Below are positions 1-7,392 of a DNA stretch of 15,677 nt, in pieces. The notes beneath the pieces are model-generated. The model was not told the DNA's origin and did not search any database. It saw only the letters and a list, made by a program, of their open reading frames with translations. The stretch lies in contig JAICEG010000065.1 in NCBI GenBank assembly GCA_025924295.1, forward strand, positions 1 to 15,677, written 5' to 3'. The DNA comes from Vicinamibacteria bacterium (lineage in GTDB: Bacteria; Acidobacteriota; Vicinamibacteria; Vicinamibacterales; UBA2999). The position numbers were made by a program, and so were the translations under genes. How positions within the stretch are numbered: the stretch's first letter is position 1; every line of letters starts with the position of its first letter.

Positions 1-1
1 C

Positions 2-79
2 GGCGGCAAGGATCCGTCGAAGATCGGCGAGCTCCTGGCAGCCAGCCGCGGCGTCGTCGAGAAGATGTTGTCCGCGTAG
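2..79 (+). CDS. alaS: Alanyl-tRNA synthetase, C-terminal end (partial)
   Basis: The window opens inside a plus-strand gene whose last 25 codons end at the TAG at 77-79. They read GGKDPSKIGELL, then a short helix ending in VEKMLSA. AlaRS proteins end in a glycine-rich segment of the type GGGGRPDxAQAGGKD followed by one helix, the tail of the C-terminal (C-Ala) domain that contacts the tRNA elbow. The match in sequence and in distance to the stop is good, but only the tail is visible, so the call rests on about 25 residues. The enzyme charges tRNA-Ala in the cytoplasm. It converges on the minus-strand TIR cassette, with a 187-nt gap between the two stop codons. Confidence 0.72.
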   Translation, partial: GGKDPSKIGELLAASRGVVEKMLSA

Positions 80-266
80 CGACCTACCCGGATATAGGGC
101 GAGATCCTTGCCTGGCGACGCGAGCGTAAGTCCATCGCCTGACGCCGGCGAACAGGCACGCCCTCCAGTCGTATCGCGTTCGCGCTGCGAGCTGCATTGG
201 GGCCGGATGCTATCATGCCGCGCCGCAGCGGAGATGCACGTCAAGCAGTGCCTTGCGAGTCTTGGG
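80..266. other. Convergent intergenic gap, no gene seen
   Basis: This 187-nt stretch separates the alaS stop from the stop of the 82-aa gene. I see no hairpin followed by a T-run on either strand, so no intrinsic terminator can be called. A TGcTATCAT sequence at 208-216 on the plus strand resembles an extended -10 element, but no convincing ORF follows it: the ATGs at 214 and 234 open only about 17-20 codons with poorly placed ribosome binding sites. Confidence 0.5.
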
Positions 267-515
267 CTATTTGATTCGTTTCGCTGAGCGGATGCCTCCA
301 AGGCTGGACCAGTCATCTCCCTTCTGAACCTTGATGGAGATGCACTCGATGGCCGAGCCGGGAATGATCAACACCTCATCACTCGTCTTCAGAATCAGCG
401 TCGGATTCTCCACGAACGCCTGCAAGCGCGCCTGAGCGCCCGCACCGCCCCAGAACTGCATCTCGAACTTCTCTTCGCGACCGCTCGTGAAGCGGACCGT
501 GACCGAGCTCTTCAT
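267..515 (-). CDS. Small hypothetical protein (82 aa), third gene of the TIR/STAND cassette
   Basis: I do not recognise this family. The protein has 82 residues, no signal peptide and no membrane segment. Short alternating hydrophobic stretches (SSVTVRF, LILKTSDEVLIIPGSAI, CISIKV) suggest a small beta-rich fold, and the C-terminus is basic (RSAKRIK). The ATG at 515 has a purine-rich GGGGAG sequence about 7-8 nt upstream, so the start is well supported. The gene begins 30 nt after the stop of the STAND NTPase on the same strand, so it is probably co-transcribed with the TIR and STAND genes. In such cassettes a small last gene can be an accessory, sensor or antagonist, but nothing in the sequence decides among these roles. 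Confidence 0.78.
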   Translation of the reverse strand: MKSSVTVRFTSGREEKFEMQFWGGAGAQARLQAFVENPTLILKTSDEVLIIPGSAIECISIKVQKGDDWSSLGGIRSAKRIK

Positions 516-545
516 GCCTGCTCTCCCCTTCCCCAGACGGATTCG

Positions 546-3020
546 CTAGTCGCGATTTGCCGGCGGCGGCGCCGCTTCACCAGCCTTGACCGCATCGAGC
601 AGACGCGCGAGCCGCTGGAGTTCGCCGGCGGTTTGCTGACCTGCGTCACCACGAAGCCGCGCGATGGTCTCGCGTCCGACGGTTTCGAGCGAAGCGTCCC
701 ACGCCAACGGTGCGGTGCGCGTCAGAAAAAAGAGCACGTTGATTCGCCCCGAGGGTGAGAGGGCGGAAATGCGTTCCGCCGCCAACAGTTTCAGTGCTTC
801 GGCAATGGCGAGCGTGGACGCGGTGTAGTCGTCCTGGAGCTTTTGACCGGCGGTCTTTCGCACATCCGCCGTGTCAGCGTTGATCTGCTGGAGCAACCGG
901 CCGATCTCGGTAGCGTCCGGCTGCGCCAGCCACACTTCGAACTGGCGCAGTAGCGACTGTGTCTCATATCCCTTGACCAGCTGCAGTTGGAGCTGACCCC
1001 AGTTCCACTGTTCGAGCAGCTTGACGACGTCGCCGGCAGCTGCCGCATCTGCCTCACGGAAGTAGCGGAGTTGGGAGCGCGATGGCACTGCGCGGACCTG
1101 CTCGGTGCCCGGCGCCGAGTAGGATGCTTTCGCGAGGCTCGCCCTCAGGCGTTCCGTCGCCGCCTGCTGGCTCGGGTCGGCGAAATGGAGGTAGACCAGC
1201 GACTTGTTCACGAGCGCTTGTGCAACCTTCTGGCGTAACGCCGGCTCGCTCCGCGTTGCCGCGGCGTACTGCCGAGCCGTTTCGTCCAGCTCGGCCTGGG
1301 CCCGACGCGCCGCCGCGGCAAGGTCCTCGGATCGCTGCCGCTCCTCGTCGGCCAACTTCTGCTGAAGTTCAGTCGCTTCTTTGGACAGCTGCGCGTTTTC
1401 GCGGGCAACGGCAGCATCGCGTCTTTGTTCCGCGGCCTGGCGGTAGAGATACAGCATGCCAGCAGGGACACCCACAAGAAGCAGAATGGCTGGCAACGCG
1501 AACAGCTTGATCCGCCGCGCGCGGAGCTGCCGCTGAACTCGTTCCGCTTCGGCCCGGCTCTGCTCCTCGAACGTCCGCTCACTCTCCTGCAGAAAGTCGA
1601 TGGCATCCTCGAAACCAGCCCGGTAGCGTTGCGCCCACGCTGCGCGCGGCTGCTGGCGCTGCCGCCATTTGACCGCGAACTGCAGGTCCGGCGGGCGCAA
1701 GAGACCGGCGTGGCCGGAGCGGTGTAGTTGTGCGGTCTCGGCAATCCTCCGGTAGATCTGCGCGGATTGCGCCTCCTCGTCGGCCCAGACGCGCAGACGA
1801 TCCCAGACGCGCATCAGGCTCTCGTGTGAAATGTCGATGGGTGTCTCCGGCGTCAGTGGCGTGCCGGCCGGCGGCATCAGGAAGGAGCGCGACGGATCGC
1901 GGAACACGTCGATCACCGACGTCAGTTCAGCAGCTGTCGCGCCAGTGATCTCAGACAGCGTGTCCATCCGCGTCGGCCGCCGCGTACCGCGGGCGTCTGC
2001 GGTCCTGTCGGTAATCGCCTGAAACAGCGCCTTGGCGACCACTCGCTGCCGCCCTTCGGCGAGCTGGTTGAACGCTTCGTCGGCATGCTGATTCAGCGCA
2101 TGAGCCATCGTGCCGACGGCGTCGTAGTGCGACAGCGTCAGTGGTCCGTGTCGACCGGTCTTGTGCCACTGATCCCAGGTGCGGTTGAGCGCGTGCTGCA
2201 GGATCGAGAGTTGGTCCGGATTGTCGCCGACATCGTTCACGAGCCGCGTCAACAGCACGGGATCGAGTTCGGCGCCGCCGACGGCCGTCGGCCCGGCGAT
2301 GGCCGAGCGGCGCTCCTCGCGCGTCATTCGCGGCACGAGGTACTGGCCGCGATTGATCGCCTCTGGCAAACCGAAGAACTGCGCGCACTCGCCGAGGAAA
2401 TCCGATCGCATCGTCAGCACGACGTAAATCGGCAACTCTGGATGGCTACGCACCTCGAGCAGCAGGTTGACGAATGCCGTCGCGTCTTCGATGGTGCGTG
2501 TCGGATGGTCGGCCAGGTCCGCCGTCGCGAGCCCCTGGTATCGAAACAGTTCCTCGAACTGGTCGACGACAACGAGGAGGTTCTGCCGTCGATCGAAATG
2601 GGCCTGCTCGAACGCGTCGACCAGACCGAGCTTGCCCATTCGTAGCGTCGACTCCATCAGCTCGGCCGCCGTGAAGCCCGAATCGTCGGTCTCCTGCGGC
2701 GCCAGTCCGCCGGGACGTGCGAGTGCCTCGGCCAACGCCCGGATAGGCCGGTTCCCCGGGCGGAGCGTCGTCACGTGCCACGTGCTGCCAGCGCTCACCA
2801 GCAGACCACGATGGAGTGCCGGGAGCAGGCCGCAGTTGACGAGCGATGACTTGCCCGATCCTGATGTTCCGACGACGGTGAGAAAGCGCGTCGCGGCCAG
2901 GATGTCGACCATCGCGTCGACCTGCGCTTCGCGGCCGAAGAACAGGCGCTCCTCTCCCTGGCTGAACGGCCTCAGGCCGGGGAACGGATTCGGCTGCGGG
3001 ATGGCGACGTCAGTGGTCAT
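546..3020 (-). CDS. nSTAND1 P-loop NTPase with transmembrane helix and C-terminal sensor-like region
   Basis: I chose the ATG at 3020 (824 aa) because it overlaps the TIR gene stop as ATGA and directly precedes the family start NPFPGLRPFSQGEERLFFGRE. An in-frame extension to 3167 lies inside the TIR gene and looks like a shadow. Visible parts are: Walker A GTSGSGKSS (residues 51-59), Walker B VVVDQFEE (150-157), a sensor-like TMRSDFLG (203-210), a winged-helix-type ISHESLMRVWDRL (about 397-409), one hydrophobic helix (about 506-526), a charged Ala/Glu/Arg-rich coiled coil (about 527-600), a module starting LVYLHFADPSQQ (about 608-671) that resembles LytR_C/SPOR-like domains, and a helical C-terminus. 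The fold matches the nSTAND1 family known from bacterial conflict systems, where ATP-driven oligomerisation on sensing a trigger activates an effector. The likely effector here is the overlapping TIR protein. The trigger is unknown, and the membrane anchor and C-terminal assignments are inferences. Confidence 0.88.
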   Translation of the reverse strand: MTTDVAIPQPNPFPGLRPFSQGEERLFFGREAQVDAMVDILAATRFLTVVGTSGSGKSSLVNCGLLPALHRGLLVSAGSTWHVTTLRPGNRPIRALAEALARPGGLAPQETDDSGFTAAELMESTLRMGKLGLVDAFEQAHFDRRQNLLVVVDQFEELFRYQGLATADLADHPTRTIEDATAFVNLLLEVRSHPELPIYVVLTMRSDFLGECAQFFGLPEAINRGQYLVPRMTREERRSAIAGPTAVGGAELDPVLLTRLVNDVGDNPDQLSILQHALNRTWDQWHKTGRHGPLTLSHYDAVGTMAHALNQHADEAFNQLAEGRQRVVAKALFQAITDRTADARGTRRPTRMDTLSEITGATAAELTSVIDVFRDPSRSFLMPPAGTPLTPETPIDISHESLMRVWDRLRVWADEEAQSAQIYRRIAETAQLHRSGHAGLLRPPDLQFAVKWRQRQQPRAAWAQRYRAGFEDAIDFLQESERTFEEQSRAEAERVQRQLRARRIKLFALPAILLLVGVPAGMLYLYRQAAEQRRDAAVARENAQLSKEATELQQKLADEERQRSEDLAAAARRAQAELDETARQYAAATRSEPALRQKVAQALVNKSLVYLHFADPSQQAATERLRASLAKASYSAPGTEQVRAVPSRSQLRYFREADAAAAGDVVKLLEQWNWGQLQLQLVKGYETQSLLRQFEVWLAQPDATEIGRLLQQINADTADVRKTAGQKLQDDYTASTLAIAEALKLLAAERISALSPSGRINVLFFLTRTAPLAWDASLETVGRETIARLRGDAGQQTAGELQRLARLLDAVKAGEAAPPPANRD

Positions 3021-4501
3021 CGGCCGGGCCCCGTCGCTGATAGCGATGACAGCAGCGGCTGCAGCGCCTCCTCCGAGACACCGTTCCGAACATCGAGCAG
3101 ATTCGGCTCCCCGAGCTCCAGGAGCATTTCCTTGTCGGCGGTGGCAGGCGCCGCGAGACAGATCCATTCCGAGCGACGCGTCCGGCTGGAGGCCGTTTGC
3201 TTGGCCAGCTCGCTCTGCTGGTGGAATTTCCAGGCCTCGTCACCGGCGCCGTAGAAAAGGATCAGCGCATTGCAAGCCGACACCAGCTCCGTGTTGGCCG
3301 CGCGTACTGCGGCCGCGTCGCCGACGAAGACCGGGATCGTGACGCGCAGCCCACGCGCGCGAAGCAGCTTGATCAGCGGGATGGACTCGGTGCGGTCGGC
3401 CTCGCTCATCAGCACGTGCACGGTGAGCTGCCCCGCCTGCACGGTCGCTGTCGGTGGCGCCTCCGGGGTCTCGATCCGACGCAGCGTTGAATGGATGGTT
3501 CCCTTGAGGGCTTCGAGGTCGCCCCGGAGCAGGTCGGCGCCGAACTGGAGCGCCGCCTCCGTTTGCAGTGCGTCGATGAACGCCTGCTGCTCGGTGCGTT
3601 CGCCAACGACACCATCCGGCAGCCAGATGATGCGGCGGAGCGAACTCTCCCGGCAGCGCGCGGCCGCGAGCTCGTTTTCGAGAATGACCAACGGCCGTTC
3701 GCTGGGTCCGTCAGGGATCGGCCCGACTTTGCGACCGACCAGATGGATCGACAAGCGAGAGCGCGCGAGTTGCGCCTTCAGCTCTGGCACCAGGGCATCT
3801 TCGGTCAGCGGCAGTTGCTCGGTCGGTAGCACCTCGTAGCCGTGCATCAGCAAATCGGTCCTGAGCTGGTCGCGCGTCGCGCGCAGGTCGTGGCCGCAGT
3901 CGGCGAGGAACACCGCCGGCCGCGCTTCGCGAGCGGCTGTACTGTCACCGCGCTCGACCTGCGCCAGTTGCTGCAGGCTCTTCGCGATCTGCCAGGCAAG
4001 GCCGCTCAGCTTGCTCAGGAACTGTTGGCGTGCCTCCTCGCCAAATGCGGGGTCGAGCTCCCTCGAGTCACCATCTTCGACGGTGAAGAAATCGTACCCG
4101 AGCGTCTGCTGCACCTGTTCAGGTATCGCACCTGATTCGACGGGTGTCTTGACGACCTTGAAGATCCGGCTCTTGTTACCGAGCGTCACACCGCCGCTGA
4201 GCGCCGCCGCCTCGCAGAACGTGCGCAGCTCGCGCGTGCACCATTCGGAACGCAAGTAGCGTGGACTGAGGATCGAGATGAGCAGCGCCGTCTTCGCAAA
4301 CTGGTCGACGATCTCCTGGGCGAAGACATCGTTCCCGTCGAGTTTGTCGTCACGCCAGATTCGCGCCTTCTCCCCGAGGCGCTGGCTCAACATCGTCTGC
4401 AGCGTCGCGTGAAACTGCGCGACCCACCCTTTCTGGCCAGGGGTCAGCGGTTCGTTGTCGATGTGCGCGTAGCTGATGAAGGCATGCTGGTCGAACTTCA
4501 T
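3017..4501 (-). CDS. TIR domain protein with two further TIR/Rossmann-like repeats
   Basis: The ATG at 4501 gives 494 aa starting MKFDQHAFISYAH. A longer reading frame reaches 4558, but its 19 extra residues look non-coding. Domain 1 (about 7-190) is a TIR fold: FISYAH as the first strand and box 1, IWRDDKLDGND as the BB-loop region, and YLRSEWCTREL, whose glutamate (E91) matches the catalytic Glu of NAD-hydrolysing TIR domains. Domain 2 (about 195-341) starts AVFLADCGHDL and includes SIHLVG. Domain 3 (about 359-490) starts LTVHVLMSEADR and includes ALILFYGAGDEAW. Both look like diverged TIR-type Rossmann units, without a WCxxE motif. The gene ends in a 4-nt overlap with the STAND ATPase start, which implies translational coupling. 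A likely role is NAD(P)-cleaving effector or signalling adaptor of a STAND-controlled immune system. The activity is inferred from motifs. Confidence 0.87.
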   Translation of the reverse strand: MKFDQHAFISYAHIDNEPLTPGQKGWVAQFHATLQTMLSQRLGEKARIWRDDKLDGNDVFAQEIVDQFAKTALLISILSPRYLRSEWCTRELRTFCEAAALSGGVTLGNKSRIFKVVKTPVESGAIPEQVQQTLGYDFFTVEDGDSRELDPAFGEEARQQFLSKLSGLAWQIAKSLQQLAQVERGDSTAAREARPAVFLADCGHDLRATRDQLRTDLLMHGYEVLPTEQLPLTEDALVPELKAQLARSRLSIHLVGRKVGPIPDGPSERPLVILENELAAARCRESSLRRIIWLPDGVVGERTEQQAFIDALQTEAALQFGADLLRGDLEALKGTIHSTLRRIETPEAPPTATVQAGQLTVHVLMSEADRTESIPLIKLLRARGLRVTIPVFVGDAAAVRAANTELVSACNALILFYGAGDEAWKFHQQSELAKQTASSRTRRSEWICLAAPATADKEMLLELGEPNLLDVRNGVSEEALQPLLSSLSATGPGR

Positions 4502-4531
4502 TACTGCAATCCCATCCAGCGCTTGACCGGC

Positions 4532-4558
4532 AGTGTACGAGCGAATCCGACCGTCCAA
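4532..4558 (-). promoter_or_regulatory. Possible promoter of the TIR/STAND cassette
   Basis: Read on the minus strand, a TTGGAC hexamer (4553-4558) lies 15 nt upstream of TACACT (4532-4537), about 30 nt before the chosen TIR start. The spacing is short and both boxes are imperfect, so this is weak. If it is used, transcription would begin after the upstream in-frame ATG at 4558, which agrees with the shorter start. The 102-nt gap here is by far the largest among the minus-strand genes from 515 to 8322, which favours a promoter somewhere in it. Confidence 0.25.
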
Positions 4559-4603
4559 ACCACGCAGTTGCTGGAGATACGGCAGGATACACGTTTGAGA
4601 ATG

Positions 4604-5395
4604 TCATCGAAAAGTGCTCGCCGCCGCCTGCTGTCCATTCGGCCGCAGGGGAGTAACTGATAACGCTGTCTCAACCGCGCTGCTGCCTCGCCGACGCACG
4701 GTATAGGCACGCGCGTCTGGCCGGGACGCCACGACCCGCAACAGTCTCCGCTCGACGAAGTGCGCCGCGGCGCCGTCGTCAAGGGCCAGGGCACTCGGAA
4801 CGGCGCGACTCGTGACGAGCCGATGAAGGGCAGGCCTGCGCTCTGGCTCGCCATCGAAATGAGGACAGCACGTGCCGGGAAGAAATCCGAGGCAGGGCAT
4901 GCCAGTCAGTCCCTTACCCCACGAATCTGTCACGCCCATGCGGAACCAGCAGATGGCGCCCGCGCTGATTCCCGCGAGCACCGTGCCGTTCTTCCATGCC
5001 CGCCGCAGCAGCCGCGGGACGTCCCAGTCTCGCCAGACCGCGAGCATGCTCTTCGTGTTACCACCGCCAACGTAGATGACGTCCTTGGTCAACAACGCCT
5101 GCTTCAGGTCGGGGGTTCGACGGAACAGCGGCACATGGCTCGGTCGACAGCGGTGCGCCTTGAACGCCGTGTAGAACCTCTCGATGTACCCGTCGGCATC
5201 TCCTGTCGCAGTTGCAAGGAAACAGACCGACGGTCTTCGCTTGCGTGTCTGCGCCAGGACGTACAAGTCGAGCGCAGGGTTATCGGGCTCCATCGAGAAG
5301 CCGCCACCACCCATGGCGATGAGCTGACGAGGAACTCTATCCATGTCTGGGCGGCATGTCTCCTGGGCACGAGCACGATCGGCTTCGGTGGACAT
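4604..5395 (-). CDS. Peptidase E-like (S51 family) serine hydrolase
   Basis: The protein belongs to the class I glutamine-amidotransferase-like fold used by dipeptidase E and cyanophycinase. LIAMGGGGFSME opens the first strand (residues 25-36), VIYVGGGNTKSML forms the oxyanion-side loop (107-118), and AGISAGAICW carries the nucleophile elbow with Ser144. CCPHFDGE supplies the probable catalytic His179. Peptidase E cleaves Asp-X dipeptides in the cytoplasm; the true substrate here is not shown. The length of 263 aa is a little above the usual 220-240, because of an N-terminal extension. ATGs at 5344 (M18) and 5314 (M28) are alternative starts, and none has a strong ribosome binding site. It begins 27 nt after the metallo-hydrolase stop, so it is probably the last gene of that operon. 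Confidence 0.83.
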   Translation of the reverse strand: MSTEADRARAQETCRPDMDRVPRQLIAMGGGGFSMEPDNPALDLYVLAQTRKRRPSVCFLATATGDADGYIERFYTAFKAHRCRPSHVPLFRRTPDLKQALLTKDVIYVGGGNTKSMLAVWRDWDVPRLLRRAWKNGTVLAGISAGAICWFRMGVTDSWGKGLTGMPCLGFLPGTCCPHFDGEPERRPALHRLVTSRAVPSALALDDGAAAHFVERRLLRVVASRPDARAYTVRRRGSSAVETALSVTPLRPNGQQAAASTFR

Positions 5396-5422
5396 GCCGC
5401 ACGATCGGACAGCGTGAGAGGG

Positions 5423-6346
5423 CTACGTTGACTTCTTGGCGCTGAGCTCGTCGTACGCGACCTGCAACTGCGGTGCGCCTTCGTGTTCGGAGAACGCCGG
5501 AAGCCCGCCCTTGACGATCTCTTCCGCCGACTTGCCGGCTGCGATCCCCTTCTGCACGTACGACAGCATCGCGCTGAAGTAGTCGCGCAACGCCAGCAGG
5601 TCTTTCGACGAGCCGGTCACCGGCGCGCCAACCTTCGAGTGTCCGAAGACGTAGACCGTGTCGGCGTTGTGATCCTTGACGGTCTTCTCGAGCGTGACGA
5701 GCCAGTTCTGAATCGACGCACCCGAAGGACGATCGACGCGCGGATGGCGCTGGTGCGACATCAGGTCGCCCATGTGAACGATGTTGGCCTTCTCGAGGAA
5801 GATCACGCTGTCGCCGCCAGTGTGGCCCGGCCCGTAGTGACGAATCGATATGACCTCGCTGCCCAGGTCGACCTTCCAGTCGGTCTTGAAGGTCGTATCG
5901 GCGTAGGCCTGTGCATCTTCGCTCTTCTGTGCGGCTGCCGCCTTACGCTGCAGCCCCGGTGCGTTCTCCTGCGCAACGATCTTCACGACCGATGGCTGCA
6001 GTACCTTGTTGCCGCCAGTGTGGTCTCCGTGATGATGCGAGTTGATCAGCAGGTCGATCTTGCGGCCGCCGATCATCGGCTTGAAGCCCTCGAGGAACAT
6101 CTTCGATGTGTCGGCAAACTGGCTGTCGATGACGACGACTGCGTCGGGGGCGGCCATCCAGCCAATCGTGCCGCCCCGCGCGGTGAACGTCCCGACATTC
6201 CGGCGCAGCGACGCGAAGACCGGAACGGTAGGAGGCGCCGGTGCGCCGGCCGCGGGCTGCTGTGCAAACAGCCTTGTAGATCCGAAAGCGCCGGCCGCCA
6301 CGGCGAGGGTCGATCTCACAAGGAATTCACGTCGATTCGAAGTCAT
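5423..6346 (-). CDS. Tat-exported metallo-beta-lactamase-fold hydrolase
   Basis: The ATG at 6346 has a clear GGAG about 9-12 nt upstream and starts a twin-arginine signal (MTSNRREFLVRSTLAVAAGAF) ending near LFAQQ; the open frame upstream to 6745 is shadow. The 307-aa protein has the full zinc ligand set: HHHGDH (H104, H106, D108, H109), H175 in GPGHTGGD, D194 in VHMGDL and H236 in VFGHS. Two zinc ions are therefore likely in a periplasmic hydrolase. The family includes beta-lactamases, glyoxalase II-like thioesterases and quinoprotein-associated hydrolases, and nothing here fixes the substrate. The HxHxDH set and the long insert with a QRHPRVDRPSG loop resemble generic 'MBL fold metallo-hydrolase' proteins more than class B beta-lactamases. 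It lies 35 nt downstream of the oxidoreductase gene on the same strand. Confidence 0.9.
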   Translation of the reverse strand: MTSNRREFLVRSTLAVAAGAFGSTRLFAQQPAAGAPAPPTVPVFASLRRNVGTFTARGGTIGWMAAPDAVVVIDSQFADTSKMFLEGFKPMIGGRKIDLLINSHHHGDHTGGNKVLQPSVVKIVAQENAPGLQRKAAAAQKSEDAQAYADTTFKTDWKVDLGSEVISIRHYGPGHTGGDSVIFLEKANIVHMGDLMSHQRHPRVDRPSGASIQNWLVTLEKTVKDHNADTVYVFGHSKVGAPVTGSSKDLLALRDYFSAMLSYVQKGIAAGKSAEEIVKGGLPAFSEHEGAPQLQVAYDELSAKKST

Positions 6347-6381
6347 ACAGTCCGCTCCTTCGCGAAGCAAGTAATCGTGGG

Positions 6382-7377
6382 TTACACCGTGATGACCACC
6401 TTGCCGACGAATGCACCCGACGCGTGGAACTTGTACGCGGCTGGCGCCTCGTCGAAGGGGAACACGCGATCGATCACTGGTGTGATGCGGTTGACGATTA
6501 TGGCCCGATTCATCTCCTCGAACATCTCCCGGTCGCCGACAAAAATGCCGTGCAGGCTGCTCCCGGTCATCATCAGCGGAGTCGGATTGGTATCGCCTTC
6601 CCGGCCGGCAAGAAATCCAATGAGAGCAATCTTGCCGCCTCGGGCGAGGGATCGCATCGACCGGGCGAGCGTCCCGGCGCCGCCGATCTCGACGACGCAA
6701 TCGACACCGCGGCCGGAGGTCAACCTCCGGACCTCCTGTTCCCATTCGGGCGTACGGCGATAGTTGATCACATCCGATGCGCCCAACGCCTTCACACGTT
6801 CAACCTTCTCGTCGCTCGACGATGTGGCGATGACCCGGGCGCCGGCTGCCCGGGCGAGTTGGAGCGCGGCAATCGAGACACCGCCGGTGCCGAGTACGAG
6901 GACCGTGTCGCCCGCCTTCGTCGGACGTCCGGATCGAAACAGCGCGTTCCAAGCTGTCACCGCCGCGCACGGGAGGCACGCGGCCTCCTCATAACTCAGG
7001 TGATCCGGAAGCGCGACCAGGCCGTCTTCGTTCAATGCAACCTGTTCTCGCAGCACCCCATCGAGTGGTGAACCAAGCGCTGCCGGCGGCGCACCGGGCT
7101 GAAAGAACGTCGCCGCTACTCGATCGCCTGGCTTGAAGCGGGAGACGGCTGCGCCGACGGCAATGACCTCCCCGGCACCGTCGGACATCGGAACCGTGTC
7201 CCGGCTGACCGCGCCGCCGAAGTACTGCCCGGCAACGACCGCCTGATCCCGATAGTTGAGCGAGGTCGCGCGCACGCGTACGACAACGTCGCGCGGTCCC
7301 GCAGCGGGGGCGGGCTGCTCGACGGCTCGCAGTTCGTCGATGCTCTTGCTTCCTGCAGGAACAGTCCAGGCGCGCAT
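6382..7377 (-). CDS. Zinc-free MDR family NAD(P)-dependent alcohol dehydrogenase / quinone oxidoreductase
   Basis: The 331-aa length and the GroES-like then Rossmann layout are typical of medium-chain dehydrogenases/reductases. The N-terminal half has VRATSLNYRDQAVVAGQY where zinc enzymes carry a GICGTD-type cysteine, and the four-cysteine structural zinc lobe is absent. It therefore belongs to the zinc-independent quinone-oxidoreductase-like branch. VLVLGTGGVSIAALQLARA (about 159-177) is the nucleotide-binding turn, followed by ATSSSDEKVERVKALGASDVI, where a serine-rich strand end suggests NADPH preference. KIALIGFLAG and GKVVITV at the C-terminus are family features. It probably reduces small carbonyls or quinones in the cytoplasm; the substrate is unknown. 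It starts 15 nt after the PepSY gene stop and is probably co-transcribed with it. Confidence 0.9.
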   Translation of the reverse strand: MRAWTVPAGSKSIDELRAVEQPAPAAGPRDVVVRVRATSLNYRDQAVVAGQYFGGAVSRDTVPMSDGAGEVIAVGAAVSRFKPGDRVAATFFQPGAPPAALGSPLDGVLREQVALNEDGLVALPDHLSYEEAACLPCAAVTAWNALFRSGRPTKAGDTVLVLGTGGVSIAALQLARAAGARVIATSSSDEKVERVKALGASDVINYRRTPEWEQEVRRLTSGRGVDCVVEIGGAGTLARSMRSLARGGKIALIGFLAGREGDTNPTPLMMTGSSLHGIFVGDREMFEEMNRAIIVNRITPVIDRVFPFDEAPAAYKFHASGAFVGKVVITV

Positions 7378-7392
7378 CTATTGGCTCTGGGC

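Noticed and set aside
208..287. Extended -10-like TGcTATCAT with tiny downstream ORFs
   Set aside because: The only reading frames after it are about 17-20 codons with poorly placed ribosome binding sites and no recognisable product.
3021..3167. N-terminal extension of the STAND NTPase
   Set aside because: The 49 extra residues lie within the TIR coding region and look low-complexity; the ATG in the ATGA overlap directly precedes the family's conserved start.
6347..6745. N-terminal extension of the metallo-hydrolase
   Set aside because: It overlaps the oxidoreductase gene, while the ATG at 6346 has a ribosome binding site and starts a Tat signal.
5483..6763. Plus-strand open frame of 426 codons opposite the metallo-hydrolase and part of the oxidoreductase
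   Set aside because: It crosses two well-supported minus-strand genes and has shadow-like composition.
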